Assembly: GCF_900747795.2 (NCBI RefSeq)
Contig: NC_041395.2
Coordinates: 40,566,097 to 40,630,096 of the forward strand
DNA: 64,000 nt
Reading direction: 5' to 3'
Source of the DNA: Erpetoichthys calabaricus
Taxonomy: Eukaryota > Chordata > Cladistia > Polypteriformes > Polypteridae
Shown here: in pieces, positions 22,001 through 31,233 of the stretch
Position numbering within the stretch: the first letter of the stretch is position 1
Layout: the number at the start of each line of letters is the position of its first letter
The notes under the pieces: model-generated
The model's database searches: none
Seen by the model: only the letters and a program-made list of their open reading frames with translations
Told to the model about the DNA's origin: nothing
Made by a program: the position numbers and the translations under genes

Positions 22001-25000
22001 GTCACAGTTTACAGTTGATTGCCATCGTCAACTCCTCCTTTTGACAAAAGTCGATACATCAGCCCCGAAAGAGTTAAAGATGTCTGTCTCACTTAAAGGT
22101 TTTCTAATGTTGTTTCTTGTCCTAGTGTGTATATAAACACAGGGAACTCCACTTTCTGTATTACATTTTGCCTGAAGAAGGGGCCTGAGTTGCCCTCTTA
22201 AGCCTGCATATTCTAATCTTTTTAGTTAGCCAATAAAAGGGGTCATTTTGCTTGACTTCTCACCACATTCATAATGGCTAACACGGTACAACACCCAGTA
22301 CTATGAAAACCATCTGAATATCAATCACACCATACAACATTAAGTGAGTTTCTTTACTCCTCTGCCCACTTTCTCAACTCTCTTCTTTGAAAAGACCCCA
22401 ATACACAACATGGTGCCGTTGTTGACCCCCCGAACTCACTGGGCCAGATTAGAGCCACATACAGTACATGAGCACTGGCAGCACAGGGAAACCCACACAG
22501 AAAAGAAAGAAACTGGGAATAAAACTGGAGCTGAAGAGCTTGGAGTTGAGAATGCTGCCCTCTGCACTGCCATGCTACCCAGTTATATTCAGTATGCCTG
22601 CACACACACCGTATACTACGTACATCTAAACACCCGCACACGATAGCAGACAGACACACACATACACTTCACAAAGCCATCAGTCGTCCATTTCATAATC
22701 ACTTATTCAAGGGAATTATGGTGGTGCAGTGGTTGACCCACCGCCTGACAGATTCAGCACCCAGGGTTTCTACCCCATGCTCAAGTAACTGTTTTTACAT
22801 TTTTACTGTCCCGGTGGGTTTTCTTCAAGTATTCCCACAAGCCAAAGCTGTCCCCATTTGGCTGCTTGAAGATTCTAAAATGACCTTGTGTGTGTTGTGC
22901 ATGAAATGTTTCCAAAATGGATGGACTGGGCTGGCTAATTTCTTGCCTTGTGCCCCAGACTGAGTGAACGGGGTTAATATTGTGTTAGATTTAGAAGTAT
23001 AATGCAGTATATCCATCATACACACGCTGAGCAAATTATTAGGACCACCGGTACACCTGCTTATCCATGCAATTTTCTACTCAGCCAATCATGTGGCAGC
23101 AGCGCAATGCATAAAGCCACACAGAAGCAGGTCAGGAGCTTCAGTTAATGTTCACATCACACACCAGAGGGTGATCTCAGGGATTTGGACTGTGGCACGA
23201 TTGTTGCTGCTTTGAGTATTTCCATGACTGATGACCTCCTGTGATTTTCACACACAATGCTCACTAGAGTTTACTCAGAATAATGTGAGAAACAGCCATC
23301 CATCCATTTTCCAACCCGCTGAATCCGAACACAGGGTCACGGGGGTCTGCCGGAGCCAATCCCAGCCAACACAGGGCACAAGGCAGGAACCAATCATGGG
23401 CAGGGTGCCAACCCACCGCAGGACACACACAAACACACCCACACACCAAGCACACACTAGGGCCAATTTAGAATTGCCAATCCACCTAACCAGCATGTCT
23501 TTGGACTGTGGGAGGAAACCGGAGCGCCCGGAGGAAACCCACGCAGACACGGGGAGAACATGCAAACTCCATGCAGGGAGGATGCAGGAAGTGAACCCGG
23601 GTCTCCTAACTGCGAGGCAGCAGCGCTACCCACTGTGCCACCGTGCCGCCCATGTGAGAAACAAAAGATAAAAAAAATAAGTGGCAGCTCTGCAGATGGA
23701 AACACCTCGTTGGTGAGAAAGACCAGACTGGCCTGAGCTGACAGAAAGGCGACGGTAACTCGGATAACCACTGTGTACAACTGTGATGAGCAGAAAGGCA
23801 TCGGAGAACGTGAAACACGTCAAACCTTGTGGCTGATAGGCAAAGACCACATTGGGTGCCATTCCTGTCAAGAACAGGAGGCTGCAGTGGGCACAGGCTC
23901 ACCAAAACTGGATGTAGCCTGGTCAGATGAATCTCGATTTCTGTTGAGACGCACAGATGGGAGGGTCAGAATTTGGTGCCAACAGCATGAATCCACGTAC
24001 CCCACCTGTATCGGGTCAGCACTCCAGACTGCTGGTGTGGTTAATGTTTTCTTGGCACAATGTGAGCCTGTTAATACCATCATCGCGTGAATGCCACAGC
24101 CTATTTGAGTTGTGTTGCTGACCATGTGCATTCCCTTCATGTTCACACTTTACCCCTCTTCTAATGGCTGTGTATCGCATGCTAACACACCATGGCACAG
24201 AGCAGAAGTCGCTCCAAACTGGTCTCATGATCATGCCAGCGAGTTCAGCATTCTTCAGTGGCCTTCTCAGTCACCAGATCAGAATTTAAGAGAACGTCTT
24301 TGGCAGGAGATTCACAACACGAATGTGCAGAATCTCAAAGGAATGTTTCCAGCATCTCGTGCAGTCCATGCGGTTTTGAGAGCAAAAAAGGTGGTCCTGC
24401 CCAGTGTTAGTGAAGTGGTCCTAAGAATTTTCTTAGTGAGTGTAAACGACGACATATATGCTGGACACACAGTTATTAATACGAGCTCACTGAGCTGCCT
24501 CACAGATTCAGTGTTCAATTCAAACCCTGCGCCGGATTGCATTTCGTTTTTACGTTCTCCTTGCGTCTCCGTGTGGGTTTGTCTTCAGGTGCTTTACTTT
24601 TCTTTCCACATTCCAAGGCCTCGGAGGTTCAGTGAATTGCTGTGTTCAAATCGGCCCCGAGTGGGTGTGTGAGACTCGTCTAAAGGCTTTTGCCTGCTTT
24701 GTGTCTGATGCTGCCAGGAGAGGCTCCAGCCCCCCCACAACCCCCAAATGCATTAAGCAGACTGTAGAATGTTATGTGATTGTGTATGTTAGGCTGTGAC
24801 TTACATCTGCTACCAAACTGAATAAATCTGTGTCTGCCTAGCCATTTATTATCTTAACCCATTTATTCCAACTCAGGTTCACAGCCCAAGTAAATAATAA
24901 GCCCCATTAAATAAACCACTGCATGCCTCCTGTGCCCGCTTTCCTGGAGTCGGCAATTCCTCTGCTCATTTTGAATTTAAATTAAAACGCACTTATTGCC

Positions 25001-27060
25001 TTGCCATTTCGACAATTTACCAAAGCTTTGATAAATAAATAAATATCATTAAATATTAACTGAACAATCATTATAAAGCAGTGCCCCTCGCCGGTCTGCC
25101 CTTTCATTCTGTTCGTTTTCAGCCTCCCAAATCAAATTTCCAGCATGTTTATCGCCGTGATATTTACACCTCGTCAAAAATCTGAAATGCCTGTGCAGTT
25201 AAGCAATGACCCCCACCTGCCTTCATATTAAAATTCAGTTGTCTGCACTGACAACCTGCGCCAAAGCGGTGCTAGAACAAAAACACTCAATGGCAGCATG
25301 GTGGACCAGTGGTTGGTGCGCTACCTTACAAGTCGAAGAGCACGGGTTCAAACATGGTGGGTTAAGTACGCTTCTGGAGCCTATCGCAGCTACCAAAGGT
25401 GCAAGGAAGGAACAAACCCTGGTCAGGACATCAGCATACCGTAAGACCACACACACACACACACACACACACACGCGGGGCAGTTTAGGGTCGCCAATTG
25501 ACCAAACCTGCCTGTGTTTGGACTGTGGGAGGAAAGTCACGCAGACCTGGGGAGCACAGGCAGACTCCACGCAGGGAGAAGTCGAATCCAGGTCGGCTTA
25601 AGAGGCAACAGCGCTACCTCTGCCTCACCCTATCATAATATTAATAATCATTTTGGTTTCACGTCATGTTGTGACCGATCGAAAATGCATGGTCGGATCA
25701 CTAAATCCACGGCTAATACACCTGAACGATCCCACTCTTTTTTCATTGTTTTTATCCACCCGAAAAGAAAAGGTGAGTATTGCTGTAGCGTTATATTTCC
25801 GCGTGATTCCTGACACTCCGGCAAAAGAACAACAAAAAAAAAATCAAGTCGTAAATAAAAAAAAGATTAGCGTTTAATATGAAATAACCACGAAGGGCAG
25901 GTCTCTGATTTACGGTGTCATTTAGTACTGGAGTAGATCGATGGTTAAATGAGCACATACGGCGACCCCTTTAACACCTTGGTCACAGCTAAACGACCAC
26001 CTTATGAACAGCCACCGATGCACTTTTAAGTGTTCGTTTAACTTGCTAGCGTGGACCTCCACGACACTCCCTCTCCTCCTCCGCCGCCCCATTCTACTGT
26101 ACACTTACAGAAAAGTGGTTTTCCACGTTTCTTTAAAAAGCCGTCATTAATAAATGATAAGATGTGCATTCGCGGCGGACTCTCGCGCTCCAGCTCTCGG
26201 CTGCACGTGACTGAAGCCCCGGCACCGAGGGGGTCGGCCGGCCGGGATGCCGAAGATTCGTAGCCCTACCGCGAGAAGAAGCCGCTCGGGACATCTGCCG
26301 AGTGACAAGCAGCCATCTGCGTATAGCCGCATGGGCATTTCTGACACTTGTGTGCCGAAGCGGCGGACACTCCCCTTCCCCTCTAAGCCCCCCGAAGACG
26401 ATGCCATACCCCGGTCTGTCAGACTCACGCGCACACGTTGTCGATCTCATGCGAGTCCACCAGCTCCTGCTCCACATACTGACTCATGTTGTCTCCCAGG
26501 CGTAGCAGGCATTCGGAAAATCCTCGATAGATGTCCTTACAGCGCGACCCTCCAGCGCCGGCAGCCCAGCCTAGAACTGAAAAAGAGAAGCGGTTAAGGC
26601 GCTATATTACAGGAGAGCGAGAACTACCCGATTTATTCACATACAACCCTGCGCTCTCCGGACAGGCAACGGACAAAGTGCCCAGCTCGTGTTAGGCGCT
26701 GCCAACCCAAGAAGCAAATCGGAAACCTTGTAACGTGACAGAGTGGGCAATGGCAGCCTTTGATGCCAACTTCACCACATTGTAACATCGGGGCGAAGAG
26801 CATCGCATTTCAGAGCATAGGCACGCGGACTCCATTAAAGGCGCTATATATGACACATCACCCGCATAGATCAGTCTCGTTTAAAAAAAAATAAGGTGCA
26901 CAATAGGAAAAGAAGACGGACGGTAAAGAGCGATCCATATTCAGGGGTGGGTGAGAATAGGTTAGGGGGCAGAAATGACACAAAGACATCCAGGATCGGT
27001 CGAGGAAGACTCACTAGTGTGCATGAGCAGCAATGTCAAGCCCTTGAACCCGAGCTCCAT
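18244..27060 (-). CDS. nrn1l: Neuritin-family GPI-anchored protein (gene span, three exons, 146 aa)
   Basis: The spliced product has a short hydrophobic signal peptide ([15 protein letters not shown]), then the neuritin core: [58 protein letters not shown]. It ends in a hydrophobic tail ([17 protein letters not shown]) expected to be replaced by a GPI anchor. Neuritins are small neuronal surface proteins that promote neurite growth and synapse maturation. IY-x-GF-x-ECL-x-RLGD and FHAC resemble neuritin-like (NRN1L), while VC-x-W-x-DFH and the NLN-x-QG block are also near NRN1, so the paralogue is uncertain. Exons are 27060-27015, 26576-26429 and 18490-18244, with introns of 438 bases and 7.9 kb, all GT-AG with consistent phase. 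Length fits the family (about 140-165 aa). It is convergent with cirop. Confidence 0.9.
18926..19010 (+). repeat. (GATA)n microsatellite
   Basis: About 21 uninterrupted GATA units are flanked by AAAGGCACTATAT and TGAAAGGCACTACA. The same flanking words occur in the tract at 29.0 kb and near 38.16 kb, so the tract belongs to a dispersed repeat. Confidence 0.95.
19035..21015 (+). mobile_element. Degenerate Tc1 transposon interrupted by a LINE
   Basis: The left part (19035-19470) has the sub-terminal repeat ACGTATTCACCCTCTTTAAT. After the LINE insertion (19470-20275) transposase coding resumes: [20 protein letters not shown] near 20545, then worn DDE and C-terminal remains, then GGGGTGAATATTTACAAGAT and the right terminal repeat to about 21015. 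It is the same family as the - strand copy at 5823-8348. The reading frame is broken in several places. Confidence 0.65.
19470..20275 (+). mobile_element. Non-LTR retrotransposon 3' fragment (possibly I/Nimb group)
   Basis: Coding remains include [20 protein letters not shown] (the '[12 protein letters not shown]' region in another frame), LYGCETWTL, and then [19 protein letters not shown] and [19 protein letters not shown], ending in TAAAAAACTAAATAAATAAA. This is the RT C-terminal and tail of a LINE that recurs at 36870-37080 and 49660-50445. Several frame changes are present. The clade is a guess from recalled sequences. Confidence 0.6.
21456..22073 (-). mobile_element. piggyBac-like short element with TTAA sites
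   Basis: TTAA at 21452-21455 and 22074-22077 flanks inverted ends CTCTTTGAGGGCTG and CAGCCCCGAAAGAG. On the - strand near 21880-21770 one frame reads [19 protein letters not shown], an acidic stretch like the N-terminus of piggyBac transposases. The rest of the transposase is absent. TTAA also fits Kolobok, but the acidic coding relic favours piggyBac. Confidence 0.6.
22150..22310 (+). repeat. Interspersed repeat 3' part, family uncertain
   Basis: The string CCTGAAGAAGGGGCCTGAGT followed by TAGTTAGCCAATAAAAGG and ATAATGGCTAACACGGTACA is a dispersed fish repeat I recognise but cannot place firmly; a Penelope-like element is possible. Confidence 0.35.
22718..22965 (+). repeat. Old tRNA-derived SINE
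   Basis: ATGGTGGTGCAGTGGTTGAC is a box A-like start and CCCAGGGTTTCTACCCC a worn box B; the body (GGTGGGTTTTCTTCAAGT ... AATGGATGGACTGGGCTGGC) is a diverged relative of the young SINE. Confidence 0.55.
23021..24442 (+). mobile_element. Tc1-type transposon, degenerate, carrying a SINE
   Basis: Inverted ends CACACGCTGAGCAAATTATT and TAAGAATTTTCTTAGTGAGTG lie next to TA on both sides (23019-23020, 24443-24444). Transposase remains: [20 protein letters not shown] near 23922 (first Asp), and [20 protein letters not shown] near 24255 (the Glu region). Frames are shifted several times. A full SINE inserted at 23294-23651 with an 11-bp duplication. The family is related to the outer element at 46382-49608. 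Confidence 0.75.
23294..23651 (-). repeat. tRNA-derived SINE, full length, perfect target duplication
   Basis: Full copy in reverse, ending in GCCACCGTGCCGCCC. ATGTGAGAAAC duplicates at 23283-23293 and 23652-23662. The host is a Tc1 copy, so the SINE is younger than it. Confidence 0.92.
24480..24790 (+). repeat. Old tRNA-derived SINE
   Basis: GAGCTCACTGAGCTGCCTCA, a TCAATTCAAACCCTGCGCC box B remnant, and GTCTCCGTGTGGGTTTGTCT follow the same order as in the young SINE, with heavy divergence. Confidence 0.5.
25290..25625 (+). repeat. SINE remnants around a (CA)n tract
   Basis: At 25297-25360 ATGGTGGACCAGTGGTTGGT and GGGTTCAAACATGG look like boxes A and B on the + strand. After a (CA)n tract (25449-25474) the - strand SINE body appears (TGTTTGGACTGTGGGAGGAA ... 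CTACCTCTGCC). Two copies in opposite orientation meet at the CA tract. Confidence 0.5.
26429..26576 (-). CDS. nrn1l: Neuritin-like exon 2 (first half of the neuritin domain)
   Basis: The reverse-strand acceptor is CTCTTTTTCAG and the donor GC|GTGAGT. It encodes [39 protein letters not shown] and EIDNVC. The first two bases complete an isoleucine codon from exon 1, and the last two begin an alanine codon completed by exon 3. The signal peptide cleavage is probably near the AGAGG stretch. Confidence 0.93.
27015..27060 (-). CDS. nrn1l: Neuritin-like exon 1 (start codon and signal peptide)
   Basis: ATG at 27060-27058 begins [15 protein letters not shown], then one base before the donor GTGAGT. 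The start resembles the MGLKLNGRY start of NRN1. The frame stays open upstream, but this ATG gives the family length. Confidence 0.85.
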
Positions 27061-27964
27061 CTCAGCCAGCCTGTCAGCCAGAGCCAACGGAACGAAATAA
27101 AGCAAGCAGCGATGCAAAAGGAAAAAAAAGGAACGAAGCATCTGCTTAGACAGCGAGAGAGCGAAAGGAGGAGGAAGGGAGCGGGCTGTGGGGGGAGAAG
27201 GGGGGGGGGGGGGCACTGTGTGTGTGTGCGCGCGTGTGTGTGAGAGAGAGAGAGAGAGAGCGAGCGGGGGGTGGAAACGAGTTAAGAGAAGGGTACCATA
27301 AGGCAGGGGAGGTGGCGATGAGCGAAGCAGATGTGAAACTGAAGTAGGCACAGGGGGACAGCGCGTTCGTTGGGGGCTACTGAGGCTTCATCCTCACCTC
27401 CCCCATCACACACACACGCACACACACACACAAACAGCATTTGTTCTCGAGGGAGTATCAGCAGGAGGGAGAAGCACCAACAGAGCAGTCAAAGCTTTTC
27501 GTCAGAGGTGTGTATCCAACTGCCCAGATAGGTGGGGATACTTAGAGGGACCAATAAAATGTCACGGAAAAAAAAACAAGCGCCCGCAATGCCGGCCCGT
27601 GGCAGAACCGGGGTTTTCTGCACCGCAGCCCGCTCGTCAATTGCGGGCACCGAGCATCCCGCGAGCAGGCAGCTGTCAGTCAAGCGAAGAAGCGCAATAA
27701 TCCAAACCGGCGACACGCCGTACCTTGGCTAAAGCTGCCACCTGATTGGGAGAATTCGGCCCTACAAAGCCGGCACAAGTCGCGATTTTAATAACATCAC
27801 GCGTTTTTAAAACTTTGACTCATTAAAGTAAAGCCGTGCGAACAAAGTTGTGTCTCCGAGAGCTCAACGCCCAAAGAAAGCGCACTTGATGGATAGGAAA
27901 ACCATCGTTATATGGACGGGTTTAAAAAAATCATAAATGTGAAAAATTGCAGAACTGGAAACTG

Positions 27965-28090
27965 TGTGTGTGGGCGCGGGTCTTGTGTCGGACTGGCGTC
28001 CCGTCGGGAGCTGGCAATCGCCTTGCGCCAATGCTACACCGACATGAAGAAATAGATGATGGATAAATTAAATAAATAAATGTGAGGTTA
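27965..28090 (+). repeat. SINE tail
   Basis: GGACTGGCGTCCCGTCGGGA ... ATGATGGATAAATTAAATAA is the 3' part of a tRNA-SINE; the tRNA head is missing. Confidence 0.5.
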
Positions 28091-28336
28091 TTAGTGTATA
28101 AATTATACATTTAAAATGAAAAAAATAAACAGTTCAAACATAGCTTCATATAGAATTAACACTATAAATCAGTTAATATTACAAGCTTTGAAGCATAAAG
28201 ATTATTATTGCTTACCCTGTTTAAACATAACAGAAAATTGAGTGAAGCAATATTGTGAGATCTAAAATTAGAACTGGTAGAATTAAAGTGAATTTATTTT
28301 GTGTGATGTAAAGTACTAAGATTATACATTTTAGAT

Positions 28337-28995
28337 CAGCGTTTCCCAAACTCGGTCCTGTGGCCCCCCTGTGGCTGCAGGTTTTTGTTCCAATCAGATT
28401 CATAATCGATGACAACACCTGATAGCACTGAGCTCATTGAATTAGCTGGGATTTTTTTTCTCTTATTACATTCAGAAAAGCACATTTATAAGACATTTAG
28501 AAATATTTCTGCTTTTGCTATCGATTTAAATGCTTAACTCTCTTTTGTTGATTTCATTATATTTTGCCCTTTCTCTGTGCAGTTTTTCCCCTTCGTTGTA
28601 TCTTATTAATGACAATTAAAAACGAGCAGAGCAGACACAGGCAAACAACACTGAATAAGCAAAGGCTGCAACTACTACTATTTACTAATTAGTAAATAGT
28701 GGATTAAACAATTAGAACACCTAGAAAAGTAGAATGAAAATCAAGATGAAAATGCTGCATTGTTAAAAAGAAAAAAATACATTATTCCCATAACTGATTG
28801 GAACATTTTATTTTATTTTTTTTTTACCAAACTTAATTTTCTAATTTCTATGTTGATCCCAAAACACAGAACTTGGGAAATTTGGGAAATTACAGTTCAT
28901 TTAATTCCCCCAGGAGTCCAATTAAAAACAGAAGCTGATTGGAACAAAAACCTGCAACCACAGGGGGTCCCCAGGACCGAGTTTGGGAAGCGCTG
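28337..28995. mobile_element. Non-autonomous hAT element with 8-bp target duplication
   Basis: Ends CAGCGTTTCCCAAACTCGGT and ACCGAGTTTGGGAAGCGCTG are inverted, and the similarity continues about 55 bases inward (GCTGCAGGTTTTTGTTCCAA against TTGGAACAAAAACCTGCAAC). TTTTAGAT is duplicated exactly at 28329-28336 and 28996-29003. There is no transposase; the interior is AT-rich with a small palindrome near 28680 (TACTAATTAGTA). Confidence 0.92.
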
Positions 28996-29047
28996 TTTTA
29001 GATAGATAGATAGATAGATAGATAGGAAAGGCACTATAGATAGATAA

Positions 29048-29127
<80 letters not shown>

Positions 29128-29138
29128 TGAAGAGCACT

Positions 29139-29194
<56 letters not shown>

Positions 29195-29205
29195 TGAAGA
29201 GCACT

Positions 29206-29277
<72 letters not shown>

Positions 29278-29303
29278 GACAGGCACTATATGACAGACAG
29301 AGA
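28996..29303 (+). repeat. Compound (GATA)n/(GACA)n microsatellite with spacer words
   Basis: Blocks of GATA (and one of GACA, 29050-29083) are separated by spacers such as GGAAAGGCACTATA, GTGAAGAGCACTATA (twice) and GGACAGGCACTATATGA. The tract starts inside the hAT target duplication TTTTAGAT. Confidence 0.95.
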
Positions 29304-29422
29304 GATATATTGACTCAGAATTCAGACGTCACTTTCTGTGTACTTTATTGAATTGTAAATTTAATTTTAAAATTGATAAATTTTCCATTTTTCCCACCAA
29401 TCTATACTTAATAACCCAAAAT

Positions 29423-29786
29423 CCATCCATCCATTTCCCAACCCGCTGAATCCGAACACAGGGTCACGGGGGTCCGCTGGAGCCAATCCCAGCCAACACA
29501 GGGCACAAGGCAGGAACCAATCCTGGGCAGGGTGCCAACCCACCGCAGGACACACACAAACACACCCACACACCAAGCACACACTAGGGCCAATTTAGAA
29601 TCGCCAATCCACCTAACCTGCATGTCTTTGGACTGTGGGAGGAAACCGGAGCGCCCGGAGGAAACCCACGCAGACACGGGGAGAACATGCAAACTCCACG
29701 CAGGGAGGACCCGGGAAGCGAACCCGGGTCCCCAGGTCTCCCAACTGCGAGGCAGCAGCGCTACCCACTGCGCCACCGTGCCGCCC
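29423..29786 (-). repeat. tRNA-derived SINE, full length, perfect target duplication
   Basis: The same family as 16788-17136, in reverse. ATAACCCAAAAT is duplicated at 29411-29422 and 29787-29798. Confidence 0.92.
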
Positions 29787-29799
29787 ATAACCCAAAATG

Positions 29800-31230
29800 A
29801 CTTCATAAAAGTTTGGAGATTTATTAAAAATGAAAAACTGAAATAGCCTACTTAGGCAGCTTGATCCCAAAATCTAAAAATAACCAACAGGGTTGTTGAC
29901 TTTATTTATCTAATTGAAGTTAATTAAACTTAAAATAATCATGCTTTTTGATATTACATAGCTTTTTCTAGTTACATCAACATCATCTTCTTTATGTCAC
30001 AGCAACACAATTAAATGACATTGAAACAAATCCATTAAATTATTTTTGTTAAACAGAAGCACAACATCCTCAGGGATTGTTGTCTTTACTCGTCTATTTT
30101 AAGTTAGTCTTACTCAAAATTAACACTTAGCTTCACAATATACAGTCGAATTATGCTGACTTAAAATAAGCAAGTTTTATATATGTGACCGTCCTATTTT
30201 TCCGTAAAGATCTGCCCCTTTTGTTGCATTGTGGTCCACAGGATCTCCACACCTTTACAAATTTGGAAACAAAGTTAAAGACTTTTAGGAAATTGATTTG
30301 TTTTTCTGAATGCCTTGGATTTTGTGTGGTTGTGGAAGCTGATTTATGATACGTGTTGCCCACCCTGATCTCAGTGAATTGCACTGAAGAATTTTTTTTC
30401 TTGCAGTTAGTAAAGATGCTTAGGTTAATAAAAATAATCCAGATTTGATATGTTTACATTTTTAAATATCAACAATTGTACTTTATGTGGCTGTTAAGCC
30501 CTCTGCATATGTTAAATCAACACCATTTGTTTGTACAACATTGTGTAGCATAATTGTTATAAATTAATTGTTGTTTTGTTTTTGAGTGTAGATGGCTGCT
30601 TTGACCTAAAAAGTAGTTTTGGCTTCAAAAGTTCACAAATGCCTTTGAAGTCCTAAAAGACTAAGGGACAGAAAGCTCTGGCTTGAAGATATAGACTTCA
30701 CCAAAAGAAATGTTTACAAATGAGAATATTTGTTCAAAAACAGACAATATAACCAAAATTTCAGAAACAGCAAAAAGGGCCCACTTACAAGGTGGTCCTA
30801 GGCGAAGCCTAATGCGCCACTCCCGAGGTCCTCATCCCAGATCCCTAAATAGCCAGAGGGCGGTCACAGAGTGGTGACGTACATCAGAGTGGCCTGCCTC
30901 TTGAGGTGCCACACACAGATCACAAGGAACAGACTCACATTTAAAGGGACAGAATACAAATAATAAAGAAATCACATCAAAACATGAAAAAGAATATCTC
31001 AAAAATCACAAAAATAGCAATTAAACAAACACAAGTCAGGGAAAACATCCAGCACTCGACCCTCACTGGTGTTCTCCCATTTCGTGATCGTTTTCACATC
31101 TTTTTTGCTGCTGCCCTCCTGGACAGATGTGCAGCGTCCAACTCTACAAGCACCTCACCATTAAGTATATTTTGCAAAGAGTAGCATACACAGAATAACA
31201 AAAATGAAGATAAATAGCTGCTAACAAAAC
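29800..31230. other. No recognised feature
   Basis: AT-rich sequence without a gene or a repeat that I can name. 30770-30950 is less AT-rich (GGTGGTCCTAGGCGAAGCCT) and may be part of a repeat. Confidence 0.4.
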
Positions 31231-31233
31231 ATA

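Larger units (their letters stand above)
26150..27800. promoter_or_regulatory. CpG-rich promoter region of the neuritin-like gene
   Basis: The stretch is visibly richer in CG dinucleotides than its surroundings, spans exons 1 and 2, and continues upstream of the ATG to about 27.8 kb. It includes G runs and GT/GA tracts at 27199-27262 and a CA tract near 27406-27432. The transcription start is not determinable here. I found no TATA box that decides it. Confidence 0.55.

Noticed and set aside
26962-27351. 129-codon open frame on the - strand reading through the neuritin-like start
   Set aside because: The upstream extension is low-complexity Ser/His/Leu from GT/GA/G tracts; only the part from MELGFKG fits the family.
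29002-29280. Possible CRISPR-like array because of regular repeats
   Set aside because: It is a GATA/GACA microsatellite with short spacer words in a vertebrate genome.
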